DNA of 64,000 bases from positions 1,464,519 to 1,528,518 of the forward strand of contig NZ_RPFW01000001.1 in the NCBI RefSeq assembly GCF_007827045.1. Reading direction: 5' to 3'. Positions 33,944 to 42,671 of this stretch are shown here, in pieces. Origin of the DNA: Trebonia kvetii (GTDB lineage: Bacteria > Actinomycetota > Actinomycetes > Streptosporangiales > Streptosporangiaceae). The notes beneath the pieces are model-generated. The model ran no database searches and was not told the origin of the DNA. It worked only from the letters and a program-made list of their open reading frames with translations. How positions within the stretch are numbered: the stretch's first letter is position 1; each line of letters starts with the position of its first letter. The position numbers were made by a program, and so were the translations under genes.

Positions 33944-34792
33944 ATGAACTGGACGCGGACCCGATGGGCCAGGTTCCTGCTGCCCGGGGTTATCGCCGTT
34001 GGCCTGCTGGCCGGCGGCAGCTTCTACCTGACTCGCGGGGCCCTCTCCTCCGGGCCGGCGGCCGGGCAGGTGGCCGGACGCACGGAGAGCACGGCGGACG
34101 GCTGCGGGACGGCGGGTGCCGGTTCCTGCGCAGGGAGCCAGTCCGCGATCGCTATCGCCGCCTCGCCTGTCGTGGTGACGATTTCGCCGCACGTGGCAGC
34201 GAGCCACGCGCACCGGGCCAAGTCCTCGTCATCGGCATCCGCGTCGCCGTCCGCATCGGCGCCGGCGACCTCGCCGTCGGTGCAGTCGACCCAGTCCGCT
34301 ACCGGGACACCCGCCGCGCAGCCGTCCGCCTCCGCGTCCACGTCGGCCCCGGCCGTCACCACCAAGGACAGCGCCGCCGCCGGACAGGTGCTCGCGCTGA
34401 TCAACCAGGCCCGTGCGTCGGCGGGGCTGCCCGCGCTGACCATCACCTCGGGCCTCGAGACCAGTTCGTCCGCGCATAACATAACGATGGCCGGCGGCTG
34501 CGGGCTGTCCCACCAGTGTCCAGGCGAGCCGGCGCTCGGCGACCGGGAGACCGCCGCCGGGGTCCACTGGACCGCCGCCGGGGAGAACATCGGCGAGGGC
34601 GGCCCGGTGGCTGACACTTCCGCTGCCATCGCGCAAATGGCGGTCGGCCTCACGCAGTCCATGCTCGACGAGAAGCCGCCCAACGACGGGCACCGGCAGA
34701 ACATCCTGAGCAGCACGTTCACCCACATCGGTATCGCGGTCTACCGCGACGGCTCGGGCACTGTCTGGCTCACCCAGGACTTCTCTAACTAG
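33944..34792 (+). CDS. Secreted or membrane-anchored CAP-domain protein
   Basis: A 282-residue protein: an N-terminal hydrophobic segment (residues 11-30) that is either a signal peptide or an anchor, a long Ser/Ala/Pro/Thr-rich linker (about 70-140), and a CAP/SCP domain at about 143-282. Domain motifs are LALINQARASAGLPAL, SSSAHNITMAGGCGLSHQCP, WTAAGENIGEGG and HRQNILSSTFTHIGIAVY. CAP domains occur widely in secreted bacterial proteins of mostly unknown activity. The start ATG 33944 follows a weak GGCGGTGA. A truncated dehydrogenase gene follows directly. Confidence 0.88.
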   Translation: MNWTRTRWARFLLPGVIAVGLLAGGSFYLTRGALSSGPAAGQVAGRTESTADGCGTAGAGSCAGSQSAIAIAASPVVVTISPHVAASHAHRAKSSSSASASPSASAPATSPSVQSTQSATGTPAAQPSASASTSAPAVTTKDSAAAGQVLALINQARASAGLPALTITSGLETSSSAHNITMAGGCGLSHQCPGEPALGDRETAAGVHWTAAGENIGEGGPVADTSAAIAQMAVGLTQSMLDEKPPNDGHRQNILSSTFTHIGIAVYRDGSGTVWLTQDFSN

Positions 34793-34794
34793 AC

Positions 34795-35103
34795 CGCGTC
34801 GAAGGTCTCCGTGGAGCTCAGACCGCGGGGGCGGGACTGCTCGGCGACGCGATCGCGCTGGCCGGCGACGCGTCACGCGTCATCACCATCGCCGATCCGA
34901 GCGCACCCGAGCACGGCGTGCGGTTCACCGGCCAGGACCCGGCCGACCGCGCACCCGAGGCGCTGCCCGAGCTGGCCGGGCTGCTGGCCAGTGGCGAGGT
35001 GACACTGCCGGTGTGGCGCAGCTACCCCCTGCAGGAGGCCGCCACGGCGCACGCCGACCTGGAGGCCGGCCGCAACCGCGGAAAGATCATCCTGCTCCCC
35101 TGA
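34795..35103 (+). pseudogene. 3' remnant of a zinc-type alcohol dehydrogenase/quinone reductase
   Basis: The frame encodes a C-terminal MDR-family piece: LLGDAIALAGDASRVITIAD, then GLLASGEVTLPVWRSYPLQE, AATAHADLEAGRNRGKIILLP and stop. This is the usual end of zinc-binding dehydrogenases and quinone oxidoreductases, but about 200 N-terminal residues (catalytic domain and most of the Rossmann fold) are missing. The remnant begins right after the stop of the CAP gene, so a deletion joined the two. An in-frame ATG-like start at 34918 would give a 61-residue product with no catalytic part. Confidence 0.75.
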
Positions 35104-35212
35104 CACGCGGGGACCATGGGGGCCCTGCGCGGCTGCGCAGGGCCGCGCAGGGTCGCGAGGTCACGCGGGATTGTGGGGCCAGCGGAGTAGCGGTCGTCTC
35201 GGGACGCAGTGT

Positions 35213-36064
35213 TCAGAGCGCGATGAGCAGCATGAAGGCCATCGTGACGCCCATCGCGATCCGGCAGCCGACGGTGACCGCGGGCGAAAGCAGGAACGCG
35301 GCGGCGCCTCCCGTCCGGGGGGCGCCGTCGCGACCGCACCCATCCACGGCGCCGACTGTGCCTCCGCTAGAAGCGGCTCCTGCCTGGTCAGCGTGCCGCG
35401 CGTCGTAGGTCCTTGCGGCAGCCCGAGCACCGGTCTCCGACGCGGCGACCTGTCCCACCCCGACCTGTCCCACCCCGACCTGGGCTGCCCCGACCGGCGC
35501 TACCCCGGCAAGCGACACGCGCAAGCCGGCGTCGTGCCGGCCGGTGCTGTAGCGGCGGCCGGATAGCTGATCCAGGTCCCAGACGGCGTAGCCGACGAGG
35601 ATGAACGCGAACACGAAGGCGAGCGTGGGAAGGCTCAGCGTCATCGCGGCCGAGCCCGCCCCGGCGGACATGCCGCCCATGCCCTCGCCGGTGCCGGTCC
35701 TGGCGGGGGGCGCCGTGGCGGCGAGGAACATGTAAAGCATCGAGACGCTGTGCACCAGGTGCGGCGCGCAGTGCGCGCCGGCCAGGGCACCGCGGCCGTT
35801 CGTTCTGGCCTCGCGCGCGACCCGGCTGGCGAACCAGACGGCAAGCAGGCTGAAGACGGCCTCCCAGGCCGTGTCGGGCAGCGTGCCGAGGCGTGGCGTG
35901 AGCATGCCGGCCATCGCGATCGCCATCAGCAGGTGCGCCACGTCGGTATCGGCCACGAACGCGCCGCACCGCCATGGCCGCGCCAGCACGATCCGGGCCG
36001 CGCTGACCGCCGCGACCACGAGCATCAGAGCGGCGAGCGCGTCAAGAATCCAGGCGGGCGTCAT
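35213..36064 (-). CDS. DUF5134 membrane protein
   Basis: A 283-residue integral membrane protein of the DUF5134 family: N-terminal ALAALMLVVAAVSAARIVLARPW, ADTDVAHLLMAIAMAGML with membrane-embedded Asp/His, APHLVHSVSMLYMFLA, then further hydrophobic segments and a C-terminal one. A hydrophilic insertion of about 60 residues includes repeats of VGVGQ/VGAAQ, encoded by a short tandem repeat near 35452-35485. The conserved His and Asp could bind metal, but the function is unknown. Its ATG overlaps the stop of the upstream membrane-protein gene (ATGA, 36061-36064). Confidence 0.8.
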   Translation of the reverse strand: MTPAWILDALAALMLVVAAVSAARIVLARPWRCGAFVADTDVAHLLMAIAMAGMLTPRLGTLPDTAWEAVFSLLAVWFASRVAREARTNGRGALAGAHCAPHLVHSVSMLYMFLAATAPPARTGTGEGMGGMSAGAGSAAMTLSLPTLAFVFAFILVGYAVWDLDQLSGRRYSTGRHDAGLRVSLAGVAPVGAAQVGVGQVGVGQVAASETGARAAARTYDARHADQAGAASSGGTVGAVDGCGRDGAPRTGGAAAFLLSPAVTVGCRIAMGVTMAFMLLIAL

Positions 36065-37134
36065 CGGGCCGCGCTCCCTTCAGCGACGGCGGATGGATCG
36101 GGCCCGGCCAGGAATGACGGCCCGGCGATGCCGGGCGTCCCGGCATCGGCGGGCGTGCCGGCATCGGCGGCCGTGTCGGCATCACGGGCTGGGGCGGCGG
36201 GCCAGTAGGTCAGGGCGAGCAGTGCGAGCAGCGGGCCGGACTCCGGGTCGGTGGCGCCGGCGGCGAGCAGGCCGCCGAGCGCCTGGAAAAAGAGCCAGGT
36301 CGTGGCGGCGAGCACGATCGCGAGTACCAGCGTCGCCCGGGCGGCACGCACGGGCAGGAAGACACCAGCGGCGATTAGCAAGAAGGCCGCGGCGAGCACA
36401 ATCGAGACGGCAAGGCCCTGACCGGCGACGAGCGATGCGGCGCCGCGCATGAGGCCGGCCAGCCAGCCCGGCTCACCGCTCTCCATGCCGGCGATCAGCG
36501 CGCTCGCCGCCTGCGGCGCCCGGTTCTCCGGTGTCAGCACGAAGTACGCCTGACTTAGCCAGAACACGACCCACAGCACCCTCGCCGCACGCAGCCCGAC
36601 CGCCCGCGCCGCGGTGAACGGCGCCGCGAAGGGCCAGTCGGCGGGCCAGAGCAGCATCGCGATCAGCGCGTAGATGAGCACCGCTCCCGGCCCGCTGTCG
36701 CGCGGGTCGGCCGCGCCGCTCAGCACCCCGCCAAGCCCCTCGCCTAGCCACCACACGGCGAGCGCCCAGGCGACAGAGGCGGCGAGTGCGAGCCGCACCG
36801 TCGGACGGAACGCGATGCCGAGGCCGAGCAGCAGCTGGATCGCGGCGAAGACCGTGTTGAGCAGCACCAGGTGATGCCCGACGAAGGTGGCGTCCCAGAT
36901 GATCGGCCGGGCGATCACCGCCGGGTTGCCCACCGCGCCCTCCGCGAGCATCCGGGGGAACGCCTGAGTGAACATGGCCGGCTGGTACTGCAGCACGCCG
37001 TCGAGCAGCCACAGGCCGGCGAGTGCCAGCTGGAGAGCGCGCCGCGCGTCGATCCGGACCGCGGGGGTCCGCGTCTCCTCATCCGGCCGGATCCGCCACG
37101 CAGGATGACGGTCGACCGCGGCAGCCTCACTCAT
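36061..37134 (-). CDS. Multi-spanning membrane protein
   Basis: A 357-residue protein with about eight to nine hydrophobic segments and a conserved-looking LQLALAGLWLLDGVLQYQPAMFT, WDATFVGHHLVLLNTVFAAIQLLLGL and YWPAAPA end. The first part resembles DoxX-like or DUF-type membrane proteins found beside DUF5134 genes in actinomycetes; I do not claim a family name. The C-terminal tail has ADAGTP repeats (near 36112-36190). ATG 37134 with GAGG eight bases upstream is preferred to 37179. It is translationally coupled to the DUF5134 gene, so the two likely form a complex. Confidence 0.75.
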   Translation of the reverse strand: MSEAAAVDRHPAWRIRPDEETRTPAVRIDARRALQLALAGLWLLDGVLQYQPAMFTQAFPRMLAEGAVGNPAVIARPIIWDATFVGHHLVLLNTVFAAIQLLLGLGIAFRPTVRLALAASVAWALAVWWLGEGLGGVLSGAADPRDSGPGAVLIYALIAMLLWPADWPFAAPFTAARAVGLRAARVLWVVFWLSQAYFVLTPENRAPQAASALIAGMESGEPGWLAGLMRGAASLVAGQGLAVSIVLAAAFLLIAAGVFLPVRAARATLVLAIVLAATTWLFFQALGGLLAAGATDPESGPLLALLALTYWPAAPARDADTAADAGTPADAGTPGIAGPSFLAGPDPSAVAEGSAAR

Positions 37135-37323
37135 GGGCCCATCCTCGCCGATTCCAGCGCCGCGTGGCCATCGGCACACCGGTGCCAGCCGGCCCGGGGC
37201 CGGGCCGGTTTTTCCGGGTATCGCACGCTAACGACGGAAATGCCCTTTCCCGCGCCTGGCAACCGGCCAATTCGGTCACTCGAGTAATCAGACGGGCTGC
37301 ACGCGGGTTTCTCAGCGGTGAGC

Positions 37324-37926
37324 TTAGAGGCGGATGGGCCCGCCCGTCTTATGCAGGACGTAGAGGCCGATGAGGATGAAAACCGCCGGCAGGATCCAGT
37401 GACCGTAGCGGGCGACGGCCGCGGTCACCGCGCCGTGCCGCGCGAGCAGACCGCCCGCCAGGCACCAGGCGGCGACGCCGGCCGCGAAGACCGCCAGCGT
37501 GACGGTGATCTGGCCCCACCCGGCGGTGGCGAAGAACGGGGTATAGGCGGCCAGGTTGTCGGCGCCGTTGGCGATGGTGAGGCCGGCCACGCCCAGTGCG
37601 CCGCCGGCCGAGGGCTGCTCGGGTCGCTCACCGCGGCGCAGCGCCCTGTTCGCGCCGATCAGGCTGACGACGCCGAGTCCGATCGGGATGAGCGCCAGCA
37701 GCCACAGCCACTGCTCGGGGATGTGCGCGAGGCCGCGGCCCGCCGCGAGGGACACGCCGGTCACGGACGCGAGCCCGAGGTACTGCCCGGCCCAGATCTC
37801 CCACCGCCTTGGCCTGCCGCCACTCAGCGACGCCGCGCTGAGCAGAGAGAGAATCACCAGGTCATCGACGTTCGTGCCGGCGAACAGGGCCACCGCCGTG
37901 CCGACCTGCGCGGGGAGCGAGCTCAC
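37324..37926 (-). CDS. CadD-type cadmium/metal resistance transporter
   Basis: A 200-residue membrane protein with about five or six hydrophobic segments and the CadD/LysE-like motifs ALFAGTNVDDLVILSLL and IANGADNLAAYTPFF, where the paired Asn-Asp residues lie in or near membrane segments. CadD proteins confer cadmium tolerance in Gram-positive bacteria, probably by efflux. The GTG start at 37926 lies 67 bp after the FMN-reductase gene on the same strand, so it may be the last gene of that operon. The length is typical. Confidence 0.85.
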   Translation of the reverse strand: MSSLPAQVGTAVALFAGTNVDDLVILSLLSAASLSGGRPRRWEIWAGQYLGLASVTGVSLAAGRGLAHIPEQWLWLLALIPIGLGVVSLIGANRALRRGERPEQPSAGGALGVAGLTIANGADNLAAYTPFFATAGWGQITVTLAVFAAGVAAWCLAGGLLARHGAVTAAVARYGHWILPAVFILIGLYVLHKTGGPIRL

Positions 37927-37993
37927 CGGCCGCGCCCGCTGAGTGGCTGCGTCACCGGTCGCGCCATGCTCCCTCGTTCCCGTGCTTTCAACG

Positions 37994-38662
37994 TCAGAAA
38001 GCGCTGCCGCCCGTCGCCAGGCGCATCAGGTCGCTGTCCACGTCGATGTCGAGTTCCCGGCCGCCGTCCGAGCCGAGTTCGTGCTGGTAACTCTGCCACG
38101 TCTCGTCGCGAAGCTGACGCGCGAAGCCCGACTCCATCAGCAGCACAAGCTCGAAGGCGGCGCGGTCGATCCGCTTGTTGAGCGCCGCATCGCCCCATTC
38201 CTCCGGCGCGGCGAACAGCGACGTCGGCACGGGCAGCGTGCGCAGGTAGGCGAACAGCGACCGCATCTGGTCATCGACCACCAGAGCGTGCCGCGACGTG
38301 CCCGCCGTGGCGGCGAGCACCGTCGGCTTGCCGATCAGCAGGTCGTTGTCGAGCACGTGGAAAAACGAGGTGAACAGCCCGCTGGCGCCCGCCTTGTAGA
38401 CGGGGGCGGCGGCGATGAGGCCGTCGGCCGCGCCGAGCGCGTCCACCGCCTGCTGCAGCCGCGGCGTGACCAGCTGGCTGGTCAGCGCGGTCGTGATGTC
38501 ACTGGCGAGCTCGCGCAGGTCGATCACCCTGGTGCGCACCGCGGAGCCGCGCTCCGCGGCCACCGCGGCGACGCGCTGCGCCGTCCGGTCGGCCAGCATC
38601 CTGGTCGATGACGGGTCTGACGTGCCCGCACTGACCACGACAAGGTTGAACGTCTCGCTCAT
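37994..38662 (-). CDS. CE1759-family NADPH-dependent FMN reductase
   Basis: A 222-residue flavodoxin-fold reductase: LVVVSAGTSDPSSTRMLADRTA (phosphate-binding turn), GLIAAAPVYKAGASGLFTSFFHVLD and KPTVLAATAGTSRHALVVDDQMR. It supplies reduced FMN to the luciferase-like enzyme encoded two genes upstream. ATG 38662 has AAGGA six bases before it; the frame is open much further upstream, antisense-like, and that part is not conserved. The operon order is luciferase-like enzyme, MarR regulator, reductase. Confidence 0.9.
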   Translation of the reverse strand: MSETFNLVVVSAGTSDPSSTRMLADRTAQRVAAVAAERGSAVRTRVIDLRELASDITTALTSQLVTPRLQQAVDALGAADGLIAAAPVYKAGASGLFTSFFHVLDNDLLIGKPTVLAATAGTSRHALVVDDQMRSLFAYLRTLPVPTSLFAAPEEWGDAALNKRIDRAAFELVLLMESGFARQLRDETWQSYQHELGSDGGRELDIDVDSDLMRLATGGSAF

Positions 38663-38691
38663 TGTGCTTCCTTCACTGATATTCAAGATCC

Positions 38692-39228
38692 TTATTCCGA
38701 ACGGGTTCCGGCCTTCGCCAGCCGCGCGCACAGCTCCTCGAGCTGGCGTAGTTCCGCCGGGGTGAGCTCCGCGAGCATCGCCTGCGCCACCGAGCGGCCG
38801 TGCCGGCGGCCGATCCTGCGCTGCACCTCGCTGCCCTGCCCGGTCAGCGCCAGGCGGACGCCGCGGCCGTCGCTCGGGTCGGTGGTCCGGCTGACCAGGC
38901 CGCGGTCCGCCAGCCGGTCGACCATCCGGGACAGAGCCGGCTGGCTGAGCAGCACGTGCCTGTTGAGCTCGGTGAGACGGACCGGCTCCGGGCACTTGGA
39001 CAGCGTGTAGAGGACGTCGTACTCCTTGACCGACAGGTCCTCCCACACGTCCTGGGCGCCGAAGCGCCGCATCAGCGACGCGTGGGCGGACAGCAGCGCC
39101 TCCCACGCGTCGTTGGCGGGGTGCGCAACTTGCGTCTCCCGGGAGGTGCGGCCAGGGGGGATGGGGGGCAGGTGCCCCCCACGCCGGGAAGCAGTCGCCC
39201 CCCCGGGAGAAATCTGCGTGACTGTCAT
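38692..39228 (-). CDS. MarR-family transcriptional regulator
   Basis: A 178-residue winged-helix regulator: LSVKEYDVLYTLSKCPEPVRLTELNRHVLLSQPALSRMVDRLADRGLVSR, then the wing DPSDGRGVRLALTGQG. About 30 N-terminal residues rich in Gly/Pro/Arg precede the conserved fold and may be unstructured. It sits between the luciferase-like enzyme gene (10 bp upstream) and the FMN reductase gene (29 bp downstream), so it probably autoregulates this operon in response to a small ligand. ATG 39228 has AAGG eight bases upstream. Confidence 0.9.
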   Translation of the reverse strand: MTVTQISPGGATASRRGGHLPPIPPGRTSRETQVAHPANDAWEALLSAHASLMRRFGAQDVWEDLSVKEYDVLYTLSKCPEPVRLTELNRHVLLSQPALSRMVDRLADRGLVSRTTDPSDGRGVRLALTGQGSEVQRRIGRRHGRSVAQAMLAELTPAELRQLEELCARLAKAGTRSE

Positions 39229-39238
39229 CGCGGCCGCC

Positions 39239-40429
39239 TTAGAACACCGACGGGTATTCGGCCTGGAACTTGTCCTCGGTGTCCTGGTACGGGGAGGCGC
39301 CGGTCACGTTGTCGCCGCGGTTCGCGTTCGGGCGCGGCTGGCGCGGCGGCAGGTCACCGTACTTGGCCTTGATCAGCGACTCGTGGGTCGGCGCCGCCGG
39401 GGTCTCCGGGTCCTGCCTGGCCGCGATCTCCTTGCGCAGCACCGGGATAACCTCCCCGCCGAGCAGCTCGAGCTGGTTGAGCACGGTCTTCAGCGGCAGG
39501 CCCGAGTGGTCCATCAGGAAGAGCTGGCGCTGGTAGTCGCCGAAGTGCTCGCGGAAGGTCAGCGTCTTGTCGATGACCTCCTGCGGCGAGCCGACGGACA
39601 GCGGCGTCATCTCCATGAAGTCCTCCATGGACGGGCCGTGGCCGTAGACGGGCGCCTCGTTGAAGTACGGGCGGAACTCCTTCTTGGCCTCCTGGGAGTT
39701 CTTCGCCAGGTATGCCTGGCCGCCGAGGCCGACGATGGCCTCCTTCTCCGTGCCGTGGCCGTAGTGCGCGAACCGCTTCCGGTAGAAGCTGATCAGCCGC
39801 ATGTAGTGCTCCTTCGGCCAGAAGATGTTGTTGGCGAAGAAGCCGTCACCGTAGTACGCGGCCTGCTCGGCGATTTCCGGCGTGCGGATCGAGCCGTGCC
39901 AGACGAACGGCGGCACGTCGTCGAGCGGGCGCGGGACCGAGGTGAAGCCCTGCAGCGGACCGCGGAACTTGCCCTTCCAGTCCACCACGTCCTCGCGCCA
40001 CAGCCGGTGCAGCAGGTTGTAATTCTCCAGCGCGAGCGGCAGGCTCTCCCGGATGTCCTGGCCGAACCACGGGTACACCGGCGCGGTGTTGCCCCGGCCG
40101 AGCATCAGGTCCATCCGGCCCTTGGACAGGTGCTGCAGCATCGCGTACTCCTCGGCGATGCGCACCGGGTCGTTGGTGGTGATCAGCGTCGTTGACGTGG
40201 TGACGACCAGCCGCTTGGTGGTCGCCGCGATGTAGGCGAGCAGCGCGGTGGGCGCGCTGGAGAAGAACGGCGGGTTGTGGTGCTCGCCGATGGCGAACAC
40301 GTCCATGCCGACTTCCTCGGTCTTCTGCGCGATCTTTACGACCGCGTCGATCCGCTCCGCCTCACTCGGCGTGTGGTCATTGGTCGGGTCGCGCGTGATG
40401 TCGCTGACCGAGAAGATTCCGAACTGCAT
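39239..40429 (-). CDS. CE1758-family luciferase-like FMN-dependent monooxygenase
   Basis: A 396-residue TIM-barrel flavin monooxygenase of the bacterial luciferase group: MQFGIFSVSDITRDPTND, VFAIGEHHNPPFFSSAPT, RLVVTTSTTLITTNDPVRIAEEYAMLQHLSKGRMDLMLGRGN, then WHGSIRTPEIAEQAA. The C-terminal 40 residues are a Pro/Asn-rich tail characteristic of the CE1758 subgroup. It uses reduced FMN and O2 on an unknown substrate. ATG 40429 has GGGAGG seven bases upstream. It forms an operon with MarR and the CE1759-type FMN reductase. Confidence 0.9.
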   Translation of the reverse strand: MQFGIFSVSDITRDPTNDHTPSEAERIDAVVKIAQKTEEVGMDVFAIGEHHNPPFFSSAPTALLAYIAATTKRLVVTTSTTLITTNDPVRIAEEYAMLQHLSKGRMDLMLGRGNTAPVYPWFGQDIRESLPLALENYNLLHRLWREDVVDWKGKFRGPLQGFTSVPRPLDDVPPFVWHGSIRTPEIAEQAAYYGDGFFANNIFWPKEHYMRLISFYRKRFAHYGHGTEKEAIVGLGGQAYLAKNSQEAKKEFRPYFNEAPVYGHGPSMEDFMEMTPLSVGSPQEVIDKTLTFREHFGDYQRQLFLMDHSGLPLKTVLNQLELLGGEVIPVLRKEIAARQDPETPAAPTHESLIKAKYGDLPPRQPRPNANRGDNVTGASPYQDTEDKFQAEYPSVF

Positions 40430-40534
40430 GTCTAAGCCTCCCTGGCATCCGCAGCGGTGGCCCTAGCGTCACTCAGTTGTATGCGTTTGCATGGATCTCT
40501 AACACAACCGCCGTCCAGGTATTCCCCGCGGGCG

Positions 40535-41120
40535 CTAGGAGCGGGACGCGATGCGCTCGCGGCCTGCCCGTTCGTAGGCCTCCTCGCTGAGGCCGATGTG
40601 CTGCCTGGCGGCGAGCACGTCACGCAGCAGGCGCTGCATAAGCCCCGACAGCGCGAGGAAACGGCCGCCGCCGTACCTGAACAGGCTGCTGATCACTTCC
40701 GCGCAGGTCTCGGCGGCGAACACCGAGGCGACGGTCAGGTCGGTGTGCATGTGCGGCGGCACCTCGCCGGCCAGGGCGGCCGCCCAGGTCGCCCGCGTCA
40801 GGCAGCCAGTCGCCGGCCGTTCCCGTGCCCCCGTTGCCGACCATGACCGCCCAGGCGGTCGCGGTATCGGTCAGCGCGAACTCCTCGAGCACGTCGCAGA
40901 AGTCCAGCGGGTCGAGCGGCGTGCCGCCAAGCTCGGCGGGCGTCTTGAGCCAGAACGCGCCCAGGTCGCGCAGCGTTTCCATGGTGTCCGCTGGCAGGTT
41001 CCGCTCCGCCTCGGCCCGGTCGCCCGCGGCGGTGAACTCCGCCCGCCTGGCCCGGATGGCGGCGATCAGTTCCGCGCTGGCTCTCCCGCTATCGGAGGCT
41101 GTCCCGGTGTCGCTGGCCAT
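40535..41120 (-). pseudogene. Acyl-CoA-dehydrogenase-like oxygenase, internally deleted
   Basis: Both ends match the intact paralogue at 46868-48082. The N-terminal part (ATG 41120; AELIAAIRARRAEF, FWLKTPAELGGTPLDPLDFCDVLEEFALTDTATAWAVMVGN, ending GDWLPD) joins near 40800 directly to the C-terminal part (ATWAAALAGEVPP, ASVFAAETCAEVISSLFRYGGGR, DVLAARQHIGLSEEAYERAGRERI), which is in a different frame. About 200 residues covering the flavin and substrate sites are missing and the frame is shifted, so no working enzyme can be made. It lies 8 bp downstream of the flavin reductase gene, its probable former partner. Confidence 0.85.
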
Positions 41121-41128
41121 CGCACGTG

Positions 41129-41671
41129 CTAGCCGCGGATGTGCGTGACGGTGCCGAAGGCGCGCTGGCGGTAGAGCAGCGGCTCGAAGGAGTGCGTGTC
41201 GGCGTGCACGACAAGGCCGATGATGATCACGTGGTCGCCCGCGGTGATCTGCTGGTCGGCGTGGCAGACCAGCCACTGGCCCTTGCCGGCCAGCCGGGGC
41301 GCGTCGTGGTCCATGTACCAGGCCACGCCGTCGAACTTGTCGTCGCCCTTCCTGGCGAACGTCGTCGCGAGCGACGCCTGGCCGGACGCGAGGACATTGA
41401 CGCCGAACCGGCCGGACTCGGTGATGATCTTGAGCAGCGACGAAGTCTGATCGAGGGAGACCAGGATCATCGGCGGGTCGAGCGACAGCGAGGTGAAGGC
41501 GCTCACCGTCGTCCCGTGCGGCTTGCGGTCGATGTGCGAGGTCACCACGGTCACCGGGGTGGGCACCCGGGCGAGCGTGTCGCGGAAGACGGTGGCGTCG
41601 ACACGGTCGTAGCCGGGGCCGGTCGGCCGGGACCGCCCGTCCCCCTCCCCTGCGGTGCTGCCGTCCTCCAT
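41129..41671 (-). CDS. Flavin reductase (HpaC-like, FMN-binding split barrel)
   Basis: A 180-residue flavin reductase: FRDTLARVPTPVTVVTS, GTTVSAFTSLSLDPPMILVSLDQTSSLLKII, FGVNVLASGQASLATTFARK and DHVIIIGLVVHAD. Such proteins hand reduced FMN/FAD to a separate oxygenase of the acyl-CoA-dehydrogenase fold. ATG 41671 has GGAG five bases upstream; a GTG just before it is in frame. The adjacent oxygenase gene is decayed, but an intact oxygenase paralogue lies 5 kb away, so this reductase may now serve that one. Confidence 0.88.
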   Translation of the reverse strand: MEDGSTAGEGDGRSRPTGPGYDRVDATVFRDTLARVPTPVTVVTSHIDRKPHGTTVSAFTSLSLDPPMILVSLDQTSSLLKIITESGRFGVNVLASGQASLATTFARKGDDKFDGVAWYMDHDAPRLAGKGQWLVCHADQQITAGDHVIIIGLVVHADTHSFEPLLYRQRAFGTVTHIRG

Positions 41672-41837
41672 CACGTCTCCATCCCGCGAACCGCACGTGA
41701 TTCGACGATAACCGCCGCCCGCTACCGCGGGCTACCGCGGCAGGCCCATACCGGCCTGTGGCCGCCCACAATGGACAGCGCCTCGATGCAAGAGAGACGA
41801 TCGCGATCATGATCAGCGGTACTCTGCGATCCCGGTC

Positions 41838-42671
41838 ATGATGCGAGGGCTTGAAGGTAAGGCTGCCGTCGTGACCGGAGGCGGGGGCGGACTTGGGGCC
41901 GCCTCGGCGCTCCGGCTGTCGCGGGAGGGCTGCCGGGTCGCCGTCGTGGACATCGACGGAGATGCGGCACGGAAGGTAGCGGACTCGCTGCCCGGCGAGG
42001 CAGTCGCCATCACGGCCGATGTCGCGCTCGAGGAAGACGTCGAGCGGTATCTGGACGAAGCCACGAACTCGTTCGGAATGATCAATTTTCATCACCTGAA
42101 CGCGGGGATTCCCGGCTCGGCCGGCGGATTCCCAGATCTTTCCGCCGCGGAATTCGACCGGGTCATGGCGGTGAACGTGCGCGGTATCTTCCTCGGGCTG
42201 CGCGGCGCGTTCCGCCGCTGCCGCGCCGCCGAGGCGGCCGGCAGCGTGGTGCTCACCGCGTCGATCGCGTCCCTGCGCGGCAGCGCCGACCTGATCGCCT
42301 ACCAGACGTCCAAGCGCGCCGTGCTCGGCCTGCTGCACGGCGCGGCGATGTACGGCGGGCCGCTTGGCATCCGGGTCAACGCGGTGGCGCCGGGCATCGT
42401 GCCGACCGCGCTGTTCACCTCCGCGGGTCGTGCGGACATGGTGCGGCGGGCCGCGACCGCGCCGCTGCGCCGGGCCGGGACGCCGGACGAGATCGCCTCG
42501 GTCGTCGCGTTCCTGCTGTCCGACGAGGCCGCCTACATGACGGGCGAGACGGTGTCGGTCGACGGCGGGTCGTCCGTGGTGTCCACGGTGCGGGACTCGG
42601 GCGGCGCGGGCGCGTGGGACTTCGGTGCGCTTGACGAGCGGACCTACCTGCGGCGAGAGGAGCAGGGGTGA
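41838..42671 (+). CDS. SDR-family oxidoreductase
   Basis: A 277-residue short-chain dehydrogenase: VVTGGGGGLGAASALRL (cofactor), VVDIDGD (Asp suggests NAD), LNAGIPG, VLTASIASLRG (Ser), YQTSKRA (Tyr/Lys), NAVAPGIVPT and VSVDGGSS. It oxidises or reduces a hydroxyl/keto group of an unknown compound. The start ATG 41838 has no strong ribosome site; ATG 41841 is the next codon. Its stop overlaps the start of the next dehydrogenase (GTGA, 42668-42671), making a three-gene operon. Confidence 0.9.
   Translation: MMRGLEGKAAVVTGGGGGLGAASALRLSREGCRVAVVDIDGDAARKVADSLPGEAVAITADVALEEDVERYLDEATNSFGMINFHHLNAGIPGSAGGFPDLSAAEFDRVMAVNVRGIFLGLRGAFRRCRAAEAAGSVVLTASIASLRGSADLIAYQTSKRAVLGLLHGAAMYGGPLGIRVNAVAPGIVPTALFTSAGRADMVRRAATAPLRRAGTPDEIASVVAFLLSDEAAYMTGETVSVDGGSSVVSTVRDSGGAGAWDFGALDERTYLRREEQG

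Noticed and set aside
35452..35485. Short tandem repeat near 35460 considered as a regulatory repeat
   Set aside because: It lies inside the DUF5134 gene and encodes VGVGQ repeats in a hydrophilic loop.
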